Of a stretch of 64,000 nt of DNA, positions 45,400-53,684 are shown piece after piece. The stretch is from Ralstonia pickettii. GTDB lineage: Bacteria > Pseudomonadota > Gammaproteobacteria > Burkholderiales > Burkholderiaceae. Numbering within the stretch: position 1 is the stretch's first letter; every line of letters begins with the position of its first letter. The translations under genes and the position numbers were made by a program. The notes below the pieces were generated by a model. That model saw only the letters and a list, made by a program, of their open reading frames with translations, did no database searches and was not told the origin of the DNA. The stretch spans positions 806,001 through 870,000 of the forward strand of contig NZ_CP104382.1 of the NCBI RefSeq assembly GCF_030582395.1, in the 5' to 3' direction.

Positions 45400-46608
45400 A
45401 TGTCGCCTGCTCCCTTGCATCGTCTGCCAACGCCGCCCGACCGGCTTGCCGCAGTGCTGGCCACCATTGCTCCGCAGCTGGCCGCGTCCGCCGCAGAGCA
45501 CGATCAGTACGGCAGCTTCCCGCACGAAAACTTTGCGTTGCTGCATGCTTCGGGGTTGATCGCGCAGGTCATTCCGCAAACGCATGGCGGTGGCGGCGCG
45601 GGCCTGAAAACGGCACGCCAGATCATTGCGTCCATCGCGTATGCCGATGCAGCCACCGCGCTGGTGCTGACGATGACGTACCTACAGCATCGCGCCATTG
45701 CACGTGCCGATACGCGCTGGCCCGCGCATGTTCGGCAACAGGTGTTTGCGACTGCGCTGAATGAAGGCGCGCTCATCAACGCGCTGCGCGTGGAGCCCGA
45801 CCTCGGCACGCCCGCACGCGGCGGTTTGCCCGCCACAGTGGCAACGCGCGTGGGCAACAGCTGGCGCATCCGGGGCCGCAAGCTCTACAGCACCGGCAGC
45901 CCTGCCCTGCGCTGGCTGTCCGTGTGGGGCCGCACCGATGAGGCCGAGCCGCGCGTGGGTATCTTTCTCGTGCCGCGTCCGTTGCCGGAAACACCAGGTA
46001 TCCGCATCGAAGAAACCTGGAACCACCTCGGCCTGCGCGCCTCGGGCAGCCACGACGTCATCCTCGAAGATGTGGAGATTCCGCTCGACCACGCCGTCGA
46101 TATCCGCCCTGCTTCGGAATGGGCAGCGCACAGTGCCGCGCAAGCCGACACGGCCGCGCAACTCGACCAGCAAGCCTGGATGAACGTGCTGCTCGGCAGC
46201 CTGTACGACGCCGTGGCGCAGGCCGCGCGCGACTGGCTCATCCAGTTTCTGAACACGCGGGCACCGGCCAACCTGGGCGGGCCGCTGGCCACGCTGCCGC
46301 GCATGCAGGAAGTGGTGGGCGAGGTTGCCGCCGCGCTGCAAACCAACCGCGTGCTGCTCGATCATGCAGCCGAAGCCGCCGATGCGGGCGCGCCGCTTTC
46401 CATCACCGACAGCGGGCTGCTCAAGTACACCGTCACCACCAACGCGATCCGCGCCGTGGAGTTGGCGCTGCAGGTGTCCGGCAATCACGGGCTGTCGCGC
46501 CACAACCCGCTCGAGCGCCACTATCGCGATGTGCTGTGCAGCCGCATTCACACGCCGCAGAACGACTCCATCCTGCTGGCAGCCGGCCGTACTGCGCTCG
46601 GGGTTTAG
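45400..46608 (+). CDS. Acyl-CoA dehydrogenase-like flavoprotein (SfnB/DszC-like)
   Basis: The 402-residue protein has the acyl-CoA dehydrogenase fold: an N-terminal helical domain (about 15-115), a middle beta domain with SWRIRGRKLYSTGSPALRWLSVWG (about 149-172), and a C-terminal helical bundle. Members next to sulfur genes are often FMNH2-dependent monooxygenases such as SfnB/DszC, rather than true dehydrogenases. The ATG at 45400 is chosen as the domain starts soon after; a longer frame begins at 45337. It diverges from the ABC operon and precedes a cysteine dioxygenase gene, so it probably acts on an organosulfur compound. Confidence 0.82.
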   Translation: MSPAPLHRLPTPPDRLAAVLATIAPQLAASAAEHDQYGSFPHENFALLHASGLIAQVIPQTHGGGGAGLKTARQIIASIAYADAATALVLTMTYLQHRAIARADTRWPAHVRQQVFATALNEGALINALRVEPDLGTPARGGLPATVATRVGNSWRIRGRKLYSTGSPALRWLSVWGRTDEAEPRVGIFLVPRPLPETPGIRIEETWNHLGLRASGSHDVILEDVEIPLDHAVDIRPASEWAAHSAAQADTAAQLDQQAWMNVLLGSLYDAVAQAARDWLIQFLNTRAPANLGGPLATLPRMQEVVGEVAAALQTNRVLLDHAAEAADAGAPLSITDSGLLKYTVTTNAIRAVELALQVSGNHGLSRHNPLERHYRDVLCSRIHTPQNDSILLAAGRTALGV

Positions 46609-46668
46609 CTGGACGCCGCCAATCAAGTCCAGCAAGATGCCCAAAAATCCCACATCAGGAACCTGTCG

Positions 46669-47328
46669 ATGAGCACGCCCGTACTCGCCACTGTTTCCGC
46701 TGCTGCTTCCTCTGCGGCACCCGCACAAACACAGTCCATCGCGCCGCTGCGTGAGTTCGTGACGGCGCTGTCGCGCCTGCTGGATCAGCAACCGACCGAA
46801 GCCGAAATCCTCTCGCGCGCCGGTGCCCTGCTCAGTGCGCTTGTCGCCCGCGACGACTGGTTGCCCGCTGAATACGCCCAGCCGCACCCCGAGCACTTCC
46901 AGCAGTTTCTCCTGCATGCCGATTCCGGCGAGCGCTTTTCCATCGTCAGCTTTGTCTGGGGCCCGGGCCAGCGCACACCCATTCACGACCACACCACGTG
47001 GGGCCTGATCGGCATGCTGCGCGGCGCCGAATACTCGCAGCCGTTCAAGCTCGACGCCCAAGGCAAACCCCAACCCGACGGCCCGGCGATTCGCCTGGAG
47101 CCGGGCGCGGTGGAACACGTCTCGCCGCGCGTGGGTGACATCCACCGCGTGCACAACGCCTTTGACGATCGCACGTCGATCAGCATCCACGTCTACGGCG
47201 GCAACATCGGCGGCATCCACCGTTCCGTCTACACGGAAGACGGCGAACGCAAGCCGTTCGTCTCCGGCTATTCGAATACCCATCTGCCCAATCTCTGGGA
47301 CCGTTCCAAGGACACGCCCGCATCATGA
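46669..47328 (+). CDS. Cysteine dioxygenase-type thiol dioxygenase
   Basis: The 219-residue cupin adds O2 to a thiol to form a sulfinate, using non-haem iron held by three His. Two ligands are in TPIHDHTTWG (about residues 102-111) and the third is in the later SIHVYGG (about 170) or RVHNAF block. A DRTSISIHVYGGNIGGIHRSVY segment is typical of bacterial cysteine or 3-mercaptopropionate dioxygenases; which thiol is used cannot be told. The first 25 residues are Ala/Ser-rich and not conserved. It overlaps the rhodanese gene by ATGA, a common pairing for sulfinate and persulfide handling. Confidence 0.9.
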   Translation: MSTPVLATVSAAASSAAPAQTQSIAPLREFVTALSRLLDQQPTEAEILSRAGALLSALVARDDWLPAEYAQPHPEHFQQFLLHADSGERFSIVSFVWGPGQRTPIHDHTTWGLIGMLRGAEYSQPFKLDAQGKPQPDGPAIRLEPGAVEHVSPRVGDIHRVHNAFDDRTSISIHVYGGNIGGIHRSVYTEDGERKPFVSGYSNTHLPNLWDRSKDTPAS

Positions 47329-48974
47329 GCACCACCATCGACGCTATAGACGCCATCGAATCGCCGGTCGCTGCACCGCTGGCCGAAACCCACGTCCCGA
47401 CGCTGGCGTATGCCGACGTGCGCGCCGCCCTGCTGGCCCGCAAGGAGATCGCGCTGGTCGACGTCCGCGAGGAAGACCCGTATGCCCAGGCGCATCCGCT
47501 GTGGGCAGCCAACCTGCCGCTCTCCCGGCTGGAACTGGAGGCGTGGTCGCGCATTCCGCGCCGCGACACGTTGATCGTGTTGTACGGCGTGCACGATGGC
47601 GTGGACCTCGCCCCGCGCGCGGCGGCCAAGCTGGCTGAACTCGGCTATACGCGCGTGTACCTGCTCGAAGGCGGACTCGATGGCTGGCGCGCAGCCGGCG
47701 GCGAGGTGTTCCAGGACGTGAACGTGCCGAGCAAATCCTTTGGCGAATACGTGGAGGCGCACCGCCACACGCCGTCGCTCAGCGCGCAGGAGGTCAAGGC
47801 GCTGCTTGATTCCAAGCGCGACGTGGTGATCGTCGATTCGCGCCGCTATGAAGAGTTTCAGACCATGAGCATCCCCACGGCGACGAGCGTGCCGGGTGCC
47901 GAGCTGGTGTTGCGCATCCGCGAGCTGGCACCGGACCCGAGCACGCAGGTCATCGTCAATTGCGCAGGCCGCACGCGCAGCATCATCGGCACGCAATCGC
48001 TGGTGAATGCCGGCATTCCCAACCCGGTTGCGGCACTGCGCAACGGCACCATCGGCTGGTTGCTGGCCGATCAGGTGCTCGACCATGGCGCCAGCCGCCG
48101 TCACCCGCAGGAGGTGTCTGCCGAAGCACGCGCGCAGGCACAGGCCGATGCGCGCGCCGTGGCCGAACGCGCCAACGTGCCGCGTATTGCGCTGGCTGAC
48201 GTTGCCAAACTGGAGACCCCGGACCGCACGGTCTACAAGCTCGACGTGCGCACGCCCGAGGAATACGCCGCCGGCCACCTGCCCGGCTTTGCCAGCGCGC
48301 CCGGCGGCCAGCTCGTGCAGGAAACCGACCACACCGCCGCCGTGCGCGGCGCGCGCATCGTGCTGGCCGATGACGACGGCGTGCGCGCCGACATGTCCGC
48401 CTCGTGGCTCGCACAGATGGGCTGGGAGGTTTATGTCGTCGATCCGGTCGACGCGAGCGAGCGCAGCGTCACCGGGACGTGGCAGACACCTGCCCCGCCG
48501 CCCCCCGCCGTGCGCACCGTTGACGCCCGCGCTCTGGCAGGCTGGCTCGAAGCGGGCGACACCGCCGTCATCGACGTCACACGCAGCGCCAACTACGTTG
48601 CGCGGCATATTCCGGGCGCGTGGTTTGCCGTACGTTCCGACTTGCCCGCCGCGCTGGAACGCATCCCGGCCGCACGCCGCTATGTGCTGACGTGCGGTTC
48701 CAGCCAGCTCGCCCGCTTTGCCGCCGCCGACCTCGCCAAGCTGACGCATGCCGAGGTGTGGGTGCTCGACGGCGGCACCGCAGCCTGGGTGGCGGCCGGC
48801 CTGCCCGTTGAAGCCGGCGAGACCCGTCTGGCTTCAGACCGCATCGACCGCTATCGCCGCCCGTACGAGGGCACGAGCGCGCCGCGTACCGCGATGCAGG
48901 CCTATCTCGACTGGGAGTTCGGGCTGGTCGAGCAGCTGCGGCGCGACGGAACGCACGGTTTCCGGGTCATCTAA
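47325..48974 (+). CDS. Four-domain rhodanese-like sulfurtransferase
   Basis: The 549-residue protein is built of four tandem rhodanese domains (about 25-130, 150-255, 285-380, 395-495). Only domain 2 has a proper active-site loop (CAGRTR, Cys213). Domain 4 has a Cys loop of different type (CGSSQL, Cys457). Domains 1 and 3 lack the Cys (LYGVHDG; LADDDG) and are probably structural. It should move sulfane sulfur from a persulfide to an acceptor such as cyanide or thiol. It is coupled to the dioxygenase gene by a 4-bp overlap. Confidence 0.9.
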   Translation: MSTTIDAIDAIESPVAAPLAETHVPTLAYADVRAALLARKEIALVDVREEDPYAQAHPLWAANLPLSRLELEAWSRIPRRDTLIVLYGVHDGVDLAPRAAAKLAELGYTRVYLLEGGLDGWRAAGGEVFQDVNVPSKSFGEYVEAHRHTPSLSAQEVKALLDSKRDVVIVDSRRYEEFQTMSIPTATSVPGAELVLRIRELAPDPSTQVIVNCAGRTRSIIGTQSLVNAGIPNPVAALRNGTIGWLLADQVLDHGASRRHPQEVSAEARAQAQADARAVAERANVPRIALADVAKLETPDRTVYKLDVRTPEEYAAGHLPGFASAPGGQLVQETDHTAAVRGARIVLADDDGVRADMSASWLAQMGWEVYVVDPVDASERSVTGTWQTPAPPPPAVRTVDARALAGWLEAGDTAVIDVTRSANYVARHIPGAWFAVRSDLPAALERIPAARRYVLTCGSSQLARFAAADLAKLTHAEVWVLDGGTAAWVAAGLPVEAGETRLASDRIDRYRRPYEGTSAPRTAMQAYLDWEFGLVEQLRRDGTHGFRVI

Positions 48975-48986
48975 CTGGCCGCCAAG

Positions 48987-49261
48987 GTTCGGAACGTCAC
49001 GCTTGGCGTTCTGAACTCGACACTTGAAGTTCCAACACTCCACGCTTGAGGTTCCGGACGCCACGCTTGAGGTTCCGAACTCCACCGTTGGCGTTCGGAA
49101 CGTGACGGGTGGCGTTCAGAACCTCGATAACTGGTAGTGCGAACGTCAACATTGAGGTTCTGAACGCCGGGCATGGGGTTCCAAACCCCGCACGCGGGGT
49201 TCATAACCGGGAACGCGAGGTCTGGAACCCCATGATTGGAGTTCCAAACTCCACCTGCGCC
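48987..49261. repeat. Thirteen tandem ~21-bp repeats with GTTCNGAAC core
   Basis: The intergenic stretch 48975-49376 is dominated by 13 imperfect units. Each starts with a 9-bp palindrome-like core (GTTCNGAAC in the best copies) followed by about 12 variable bases, often CACGCTTGA. Cores start at 48987, 49008, 49029, 49051, 49072, 49093, 49114, 49137, 49157, 49178, 49199, 49220 and 49241. The spacing is mostly exactly 21 bp, two helical turns or seven codons. Short frames cross it on both strands, but none has a convincing start. After it comes a four-fold CTTG run (about 49270-49287). Confidence 0.85.
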
Positions 49262-49376
49262 TCAGCTCACTTGCTTGCTTGCTTGCTAACAATGTTCACA
49301 ACGAGTGATAACAAAACTCGTTTTGCGCATAAGGCCGCCTTGCGTAGCATCGGGACTTCCTCCCCGAGGTTCCGTC

Positions 49377-50264
49377 ATGTCCCCCTTCATCGCCCTGTGC
49401 CTGCTCATCACCTACGTGGTGTGGGGCACAACGTATCTCGCCATCCGTTTTGCGCTGACCGATCTGCCGCCCTTTCTGATGATGGGCTCGCGCTTTTTGG
49501 CTGCGGCGGTGCTGCTCGCCCCGCTGGTCATCCTGCGACAGCGCAAGCGGCCCGAAGAACGGCCGACCTTGCGCCAGGTCCGCAACTGCGCATTGATCGG
49601 CGCGTTCATGCTGGTGGGCGGCATGGGCATGACGGCGGTGGCCGAGCAGACCATCTCGTCGGGTGCGACCACGGTGATGATCGCGTCCATGCCGCTGTTC
49701 TCCACGCTGTGGACGCTGCTGGCCGGCGGCCGCCTGCGGGCGTATGAAATTGGCGCGATTGCGCTGGGCAGCATCGGGATTGCGGTGCTGTTTCGCGGAG
49801 CGGAATTTCAGGCCAGCACGGTCGGCGTGCTCGCGCTGACCACCGCCATTGCGTCATGGTCGTTCGGCTCGCAGCTCTCCAAGCGCATCGACATGCCCAA
49901 GGGCATGACGGCTTTCGTATTGGAGATGGCCTTTGGCGGCGTGGCACTCGTCGTGCTCAGCCTCCTCACCGGCGAAACGTGGCCCAGCCACATCGGCACG
50001 CATGCCGCGCTTGCGTGGGGCTACCTTGTGGTGTTCGGCTCGGCCATCGCGTTCACGGCCTACATGGCGCTGGTGGAACGCGTGTCCACCGTCATGGCGA
50101 CAAGCTATGTGTATGTGAACCCGCCCATCGCCCTGCTGATGGGCGCATGGCTGGCCGATGAAGTCGTCGCACCGCAGACGCTGGGCGCAACGGGCATCAT
50201 CCTCGCGGCCGTGGTGGTGCTGACAGCCGGGGCAACGCGCGCGGCGCGGCGGGCTGCTGCTTGA
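49377..50264 (+). CDS. EamA/DMT-family metabolite exporter
   Basis: The 295-residue protein has ten predicted membrane helices in two EamA repeats, like YedA/RhtA-type exporters of amino acids or metabolites. The ATG at 49377 is chosen: it follows a GAGG site and begins the first helix (FIALCLLITYVVWGTTYLAIRFAL). The WGTTYLAIRF block and the second-repeat SYVYVNPPIALLMGAWLADE are family marks. It is a single gene following the repeat tract and ending at a strong terminator. The substrate is unknown. Confidence 0.9.
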   Translation: MSPFIALCLLITYVVWGTTYLAIRFALTDLPPFLMMGSRFLAAAVLLAPLVILRQRKRPEERPTLRQVRNCALIGAFMLVGGMGMTAVAEQTISSGATTVMIASMPLFSTLWTLLAGGRLRAYEIGAIALGSIGIAVLFRGAEFQASTVGVLALTTAIASWSFGSQLSKRIDMPKGMTAFVLEMAFGGVALVVLSLLTGETWPSHIGTHAALAWGYLVVFGSAIAFTAYMALVERVSTVMATSYVYVNPPIALLMGAWLADEVVAPQTLGATGIILAAVVVLTAGATRAARRAAA

Positions 50265-50283
50265 ACGTGCCCGATGGTGGCCG

Positions 50284-50315
50284 AAAAAGAGCCCGCACAT
50301 TGGCGGGCTTTTTCT
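50284..50315. terminator. Bidirectional intrinsic terminator between exporter and mqsA
   Basis: A hairpin AGCCCGC/GCGGGCT (50290-50296 with 50303-50309) has a 6-base loop. It is flanked by five A on the left and five T on the right, so it can stop transcription from the exporter gene and from the convergent mqsRA operon. Confidence 0.88.
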
Positions 50316-50326
50316 TTGGAGGGCGA

Positions 50327-50734
50327 TCAAGCTGCCTTGATTTCAGCCAGCAGATCGGGGTGGTGGTCGAGAAGCTTCAAGAGTTTCACCAGCGCCAGAG
50401 ACGGTTTCGTCTTCCCGGTCTCATAGCGCGAGAACGCATTGACGCCGCCACCAAAAATCTCGGCGGCCTCGCGCTGGTCCAGATTCAGTTTGCGCCGCAC
50501 CGCCGCAATGTAGGCCGGATCAACATAGGTGGCATTCACCTGGCGCTGAAAGGCCGACACCAGTTCGCCATACCGGTCGCCCTGCTCGCGTTCGAGCACG
50601 ATCTCGTCGCATGCAGGGCAGAACTCTCCAGTCACGGAGGGGATGACGGTGGTCTCCCCCTTGTAGGCGTACGGCACATCGCGTGTGTCATGGACCAGCT
50701 CGGCGGCACCGCAGTTCGGGCATTTCATGGTCAA
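50327..50734 (-). CDS. mqsA: MqsA-type antitoxin
   Basis: MqsA is the zinc-binding antitoxin and repressor of the MqsR mRNA interferase. The 135-residue protein has the N-terminal zinc finger (CPNCG at 5-9 and CPAC near 40), a linker, and a C-terminal helix-turn-helix (LDQREAAEIFGGGVNAFSRYETG, about 85-108) that binds operator DNA. Unlike most type II pairs the toxin gene is first; the antitoxin start overlaps the toxin stop by 4 bp. Its usual length (about 131 residues) agrees. Confidence 0.95.
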   Translation of the reverse strand: MTMKCPNCGAAELVHDTRDVPYAYKGETTVIPSVTGEFCPACDEIVLEREQGDRYGELVSAFQRQVNATYVDPAYIAAVRRKLNLDQREAAEIFGGGVNAFSRYETGKTKPSLALVKLLKLLDHHPDLLAEIKAA

Positions 50735-51030
50735 AGCTCCTTGAAGGAAACGATCAGCACGCCATCAACCACGGTCAGCTTCAGGTAGACGTCTTGCCCA
50801 CGCGCCTTTGTGTGATAGACGTCTTGCCACACGCGGTGGTCGGCATGGGTCGTCATGCTCTTGTAAAAGCTGTGGGGCGTCAGCGTCATGACGACTGCGC
50901 ACATGCCCGCCAGATCCGTAATGCCGAGTTCGAGTGCCCCCTCGTATGCGCTGCGTGTCGCGCGCACGCTGCCCGATCGAATCAGTTCACGAATGAGCGA
51001 CAGCTTGGCGTGCGGCGTACGTTTTTCCAT
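50731..51030 (-). CDS. mqsR: MqsR-type mRNA interferase toxin
   Basis: MqsR is a RelE-fold ribonuclease that cuts mRNA at GC-containing sites during stress. The 99-residue product starts at ATG 51030 with MEKRTPH, exactly as in Escherichia coli MqsR (98 residues). A TTG further upstream (51039) is less likely. The conserved blocks MTLTPHSFYKSMTTHADHRVWQDVY and VYLKLTVVDGVLIVSFKEL are present, including the Lys, Tyr and Arg/His positions of the active site. The toxin looks intact. Confidence 0.96.
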   Translation of the reverse strand: MEKRTPHAKLSLIRELIRSGSVRATRSAYEGALELGITDLAGMCAVVMTLTPHSFYKSMTTHADHRVWQDVYHTKARGQDVYLKLTVVDGVLIVSFKEL

Positions 51031-51040
51031 GCACGCCAAC

Positions 51041-51074
51041 TTAACCTAGTTGGTTATTGTACCAAATAGGTTAA
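51041..51074. promoter_or_regulatory. mqsRA operator with nested inverted repeats
   Basis: TTAACCTA (51041-51048) and TAGGTTAA (51067-51074) are perfect inverted arms 18 bp apart. Inside them is TTGGT-6 bp-ACCAA (51050-51065). The minus-strand TACAAT (complement of 51056-51061) at the centre would serve as the -10 element, so bound MqsA would block RNA polymerase. The arms contain AACCT/AGGTT, the half-sites known for the E. coli MqsA operator, but with wider spacing. The first arm lies only 10 bp from the mqsR start. Confidence 0.72.
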
Positions 51075-51102
51075 TTCCGAAAACCGTCTTCCGCGAGAGA
51101 AG

Positions 51103-53115
51103 TTACCCCGCCAACGACGACGGCAACGACGCGCTCGGCGCCGCCTCACCGTCAGCAAACGCTGCGCCGCCTTCGTCCTCGGCGCTGTCCAGCCGGTTGA
51201 GCCACGCCAGCAACGCGTCGGCTTGCTGCGGGCGCGAGAACAGGTAGCCCTGGCCCAGATCGCAGCCAGCATCGCGCAGCAAAGCGAGCTGCTCGGGGTC
51301 TTCCACGCCTTCGGCCACCACCTGCATGCGCAGGCTGTGCGCCATGGCGATCACCGCGCCGGCAATGGCCTCGCCGTCGCCGGGCATGCGCTGCACGAAG
51401 CTGCGGTCGATCTTGAGCTTCTGGATCGGGAAACGCTGCAGATACGCCAGCGACGAATACCCGGTGCCGAAATCGTCGATCGACAGACTGATGCCGGCCG
51501 CGTGCAGGGATTCGAGCAGCGCAATGTTGGCCTCGATGTCTTCCATCAGCACGCTCTCGGTAATTTCGAGTTCGAGCTGATGCGGCGGCAGGCCGGTTTC
51601 CCGCAGCACGTCCATGACGTTTTCCACGAGCGCAGGGTCGCGTGTCTGCCGCGCCGACAGGTTGACGGCCACTCGCAGCGTGATGCCTTCTTCACGCATC
51701 CAGCGCACGGCTTGTTGGCACGCTGTACGCAGCACCCACAGGCCCAGCGGCACGATCAGGCCGGTCTCTTCCGCCACTGCGATGAACTCGCCGGGGCCGA
51801 TCAGGCCGATCTCAGGATGGCGCCAGCGCACCAGCGCCTCGACACCGTAGACGTTTGCCTTGGAGATCACCGCATCATGTGCGCCTTCCGTGCGCAGTCG
51901 CACCTGCGGCTGGTAGGCCAGCAGCAGTTCGTCGCGGTCGAGCGCGCGTCGCAGGTCGGCCTCTACACGCAGGCGGCGGCGCGCCTGTTGGTCCATCTCC
52001 GATGTGAAGCTCGCCGACGCATTCTTGCCGTGGTTCTTGGCGTGATACATCGCCGTGTCGGCGTTGCGCGTCAGGGCCTGCACGTCGCGCGCGTCATGCG
52101 GATACAGGCTCACGCCCACGCTGGCCGTCACGTAGATCTGGTGCAGGTCGAGTGCAAACGGCGCCGCCAGCGCGGCCAGAATGCGCTTGGCCAACCCGTC
52201 GGCCAGCGTTGCGGCTTCCGTCGCGGCAATCTGCGCGCGCCCCGACAGTTCTGCGATCACCGCGAACTCGTCTCCGCCGATGCGGCACAGCACGGCGCGC
52301 AGGTTGGCCTGCTCGATCACGTCATTCAGCCGCCGTGCGACCTGGCGCAGCAGGCGGTCGCCGTTGTTGTGGCCCAGCGTGTCGTTGACGACCTTGAAGT
52401 TGTCCAGATCCAGCAGCAGCAGTCCCACCGCGCCGGCCTGGCCCGCGCGCTTGAGCGATACCTGCAGGCGCTCGTTGAAGGCGTGCCGGTTCGGCAGTTC
52501 GGTCACTGAATCGATGTGGGCGAGGTAATCCAGATGCGCCTCTGCCTGCAGCACGGCGCGGCGCATGCGGGCGATCACCAGATACGCAAGGCCCATTGCA
52601 CCGATGCCGACCGATACGGTCAACACGGCATAGCCGAGCAGTTGCATGTATAGCTCGCCCAGGCTGGAACGCACCACCACATAGCCGATCACGCGGCGTT
52701 CCGACTCCACCGGCTCGACCACTTCGAGCGTGGTGAGCGTCGACACGTCGGACTCGCGCAGCATGGCGGCATCGGGGGCGCGCACCGGCGCAGCGTCGCC
52801 ATGCTGGTACAACGCCAACGGCTTGCGCAGTGCGCTGAAGATGCCCGCCGCGCGCAGTGGCGGCGATGCCTCCAGCGCAGCCAGCGTTTCTTCTGCCGCA
52901 TGACGGTCGTTGAAGAGCAGCGCGGCCACGCTGTTGGCACCGACGATGCGCGCCTGCACGTGCACGTCGCGCACCAGCGCCGCATGCAGTGCAATGAACT
53001 GGAACACGATGAGCAGAAAGCCGGCGATGGTCAGCGCCGCACCGGCACCGGCCATGTTGGCCCGCACCACCGAGTGGCCCAGCCGCGGCGGAGAGGTTGT
53101 GATGGACTCGTTCAT
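51103..53115 (-). CDS. CHASE8-GGDEF-EAL cyclic-di-GMP enzyme
   Basis: The 670-residue inner-membrane protein has a helix at about 23-45, a periplasmic CHASE8-like sensor (to about 150), a second helix (about 158-182), a GGDEF domain (motif 280-284) and an EAL domain (EAL at 426-428). GGDEF is intact, but the RxxD inhibitory site is not found. The EAL site seems complete: NLSARQ, ELEITES, SIDDFGTGYSSL, KLKIDRSF, VAEGVED and QGYLFSRP. It may both make and break cyclic di-GMP. The gene overlaps the yfiR-like gene by ATGA, matching the YfiR/YfiN plan in which the periplasmic partner restrains the enzyme. Confidence 0.94.
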   Translation of the reverse strand: MNESITTSPPRLGHSVVRANMAGAGAALTIAGFLLIVFQFIALHAALVRDVHVQARIVGANSVAALLFNDRHAAEETLAALEASPPLRAAGIFSALRKPLALYQHGDAAPVRAPDAAMLRESDVSTLTTLEVVEPVESERRVIGYVVVRSSLGELYMQLLGYAVLTVSVGIGAMGLAYLVIARMRRAVLQAEAHLDYLAHIDSVTELPNRHAFNERLQVSLKRAGQAGAVGLLLLDLDNFKVVNDTLGHNNGDRLLRQVARRLNDVIEQANLRAVLCRIGGDEFAVIAELSGRAQIAATEAATLADGLAKRILAALAAPFALDLHQIYVTASVGVSLYPHDARDVQALTRNADTAMYHAKNHGKNASASFTSEMDQQARRRLRVEADLRRALDRDELLLAYQPQVRLRTEGAHDAVISKANVYGVEALVRWRHPEIGLIGPGEFIAVAEETGLIVPLGLWVLRTACQQAVRWMREEGITLRVAVNLSARQTRDPALVENVMDVLRETGLPPHQLELEITESVLMEDIEANIALLESLHAAGISLSIDDFGTGYSSLAYLQRFPIQKLKIDRSFVQRMPGDGEAIAGAVIAMAHSLRMQVVAEGVEDPEQLALLRDAGCDLGQGYLFSRPQQADALLAWLNRLDSAEDEGGAAFADGEAAPSASLPSSLAG

Positions 53116-53684
53116 TGCACGCTCCTCGCCAGGCGCAGCAGTTGCGAGCTGATCTGAAGACGGGCCTGCCGTGCCGCCACTGCATCGATGTCGAAGACCA
53201 CGCGGTCGTCATGCAGCGTCAGGGCGATCATCGGTTCGGGGGTGCCGGGTGCACGCGCGCTCTTTGGGCTGTCGGACACCGTCAGCACGGGCGTGGCCGG
53301 ATCGACGCGCACACCGTTCGAGGCGCGCGTATCGAACACCAGGACATGGCAGCCGGCAACGGTGCCGTCGTTGATCTTTCGGATTTCCAGGCGGTGTCCG
53401 CGCACGGGTTTTCCTGTCAGTTTTTCCAAGGCCGCCTGCAACGGGTGCTGGGCGGTTACGCATACCACCATGGGGGTATCGGCCTGCATGACGTCGGCCG
53501 GCCAGTTGGTGAACAGCGCAAAGTTATAGATGAATGCCGCCTTGACCTGCACCTCGCTGGCCTGCATCTGCGCCTGCGTGGCGCCCATGCATGCCACGCC
53601 CGCCAGCACGGCACCGAGCACCGCGCAGAACCTGCGCGGGCTGGGTCTTCGTGCGCGTCGGACGCTGCCGTGCGGGGTGTTCAT
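53112..53684 (-). CDS. YfiR-like periplasmic protein (DUF4154)
   Basis: The 190-residue secreted protein belongs to the YfiR family, which holds a membrane GGDEF protein inactive from the periplasm. A long basic N-terminus and signal peptide (cut near AQA-Q) are followed by the family block EVQVKAAFIYNFALFTNWP (about 44-62) and by LTVSDSPKSARAPG and a C-terminal ISSQLLRLARSV helix. One Cys pair of the mature part (near C75 and C112) could form a disulfide. It sits between the TonB receptor and the GGDEF/EAL gene with 4-bp overlaps on both sides. Confidence 0.88.
   Translation of the reverse strand: MNTPHGSVRRARRPSPRRFCAVLGAVLAGVACMGATQAQMQASEVQVKAAFIYNFALFTNWPADVMQADTPMVVCVTAQHPLQAALEKLTGKPVRGHRLEIRKINDGTVAGCHVLVFDTRASNGVRVDPATPVLTVSDSPKSARAPGTPEPMIALTLHDDRVVFDIDAVAARQARLQISSQLLRLARSVQ

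Noticed and set aside
48834..49204. Minus-strand heptad-repeat frames over the 21-bp array
   Set aside because: They exist only because 21 bp equals seven codons; frames are short, lack ribosome sites and break in all phases.
48987..49261. CRISPR-like array
   Set aside because: Units are about 21 bp head-to-tail with no unique 30-bp spacers, cores are degenerate and no cas gene is near.
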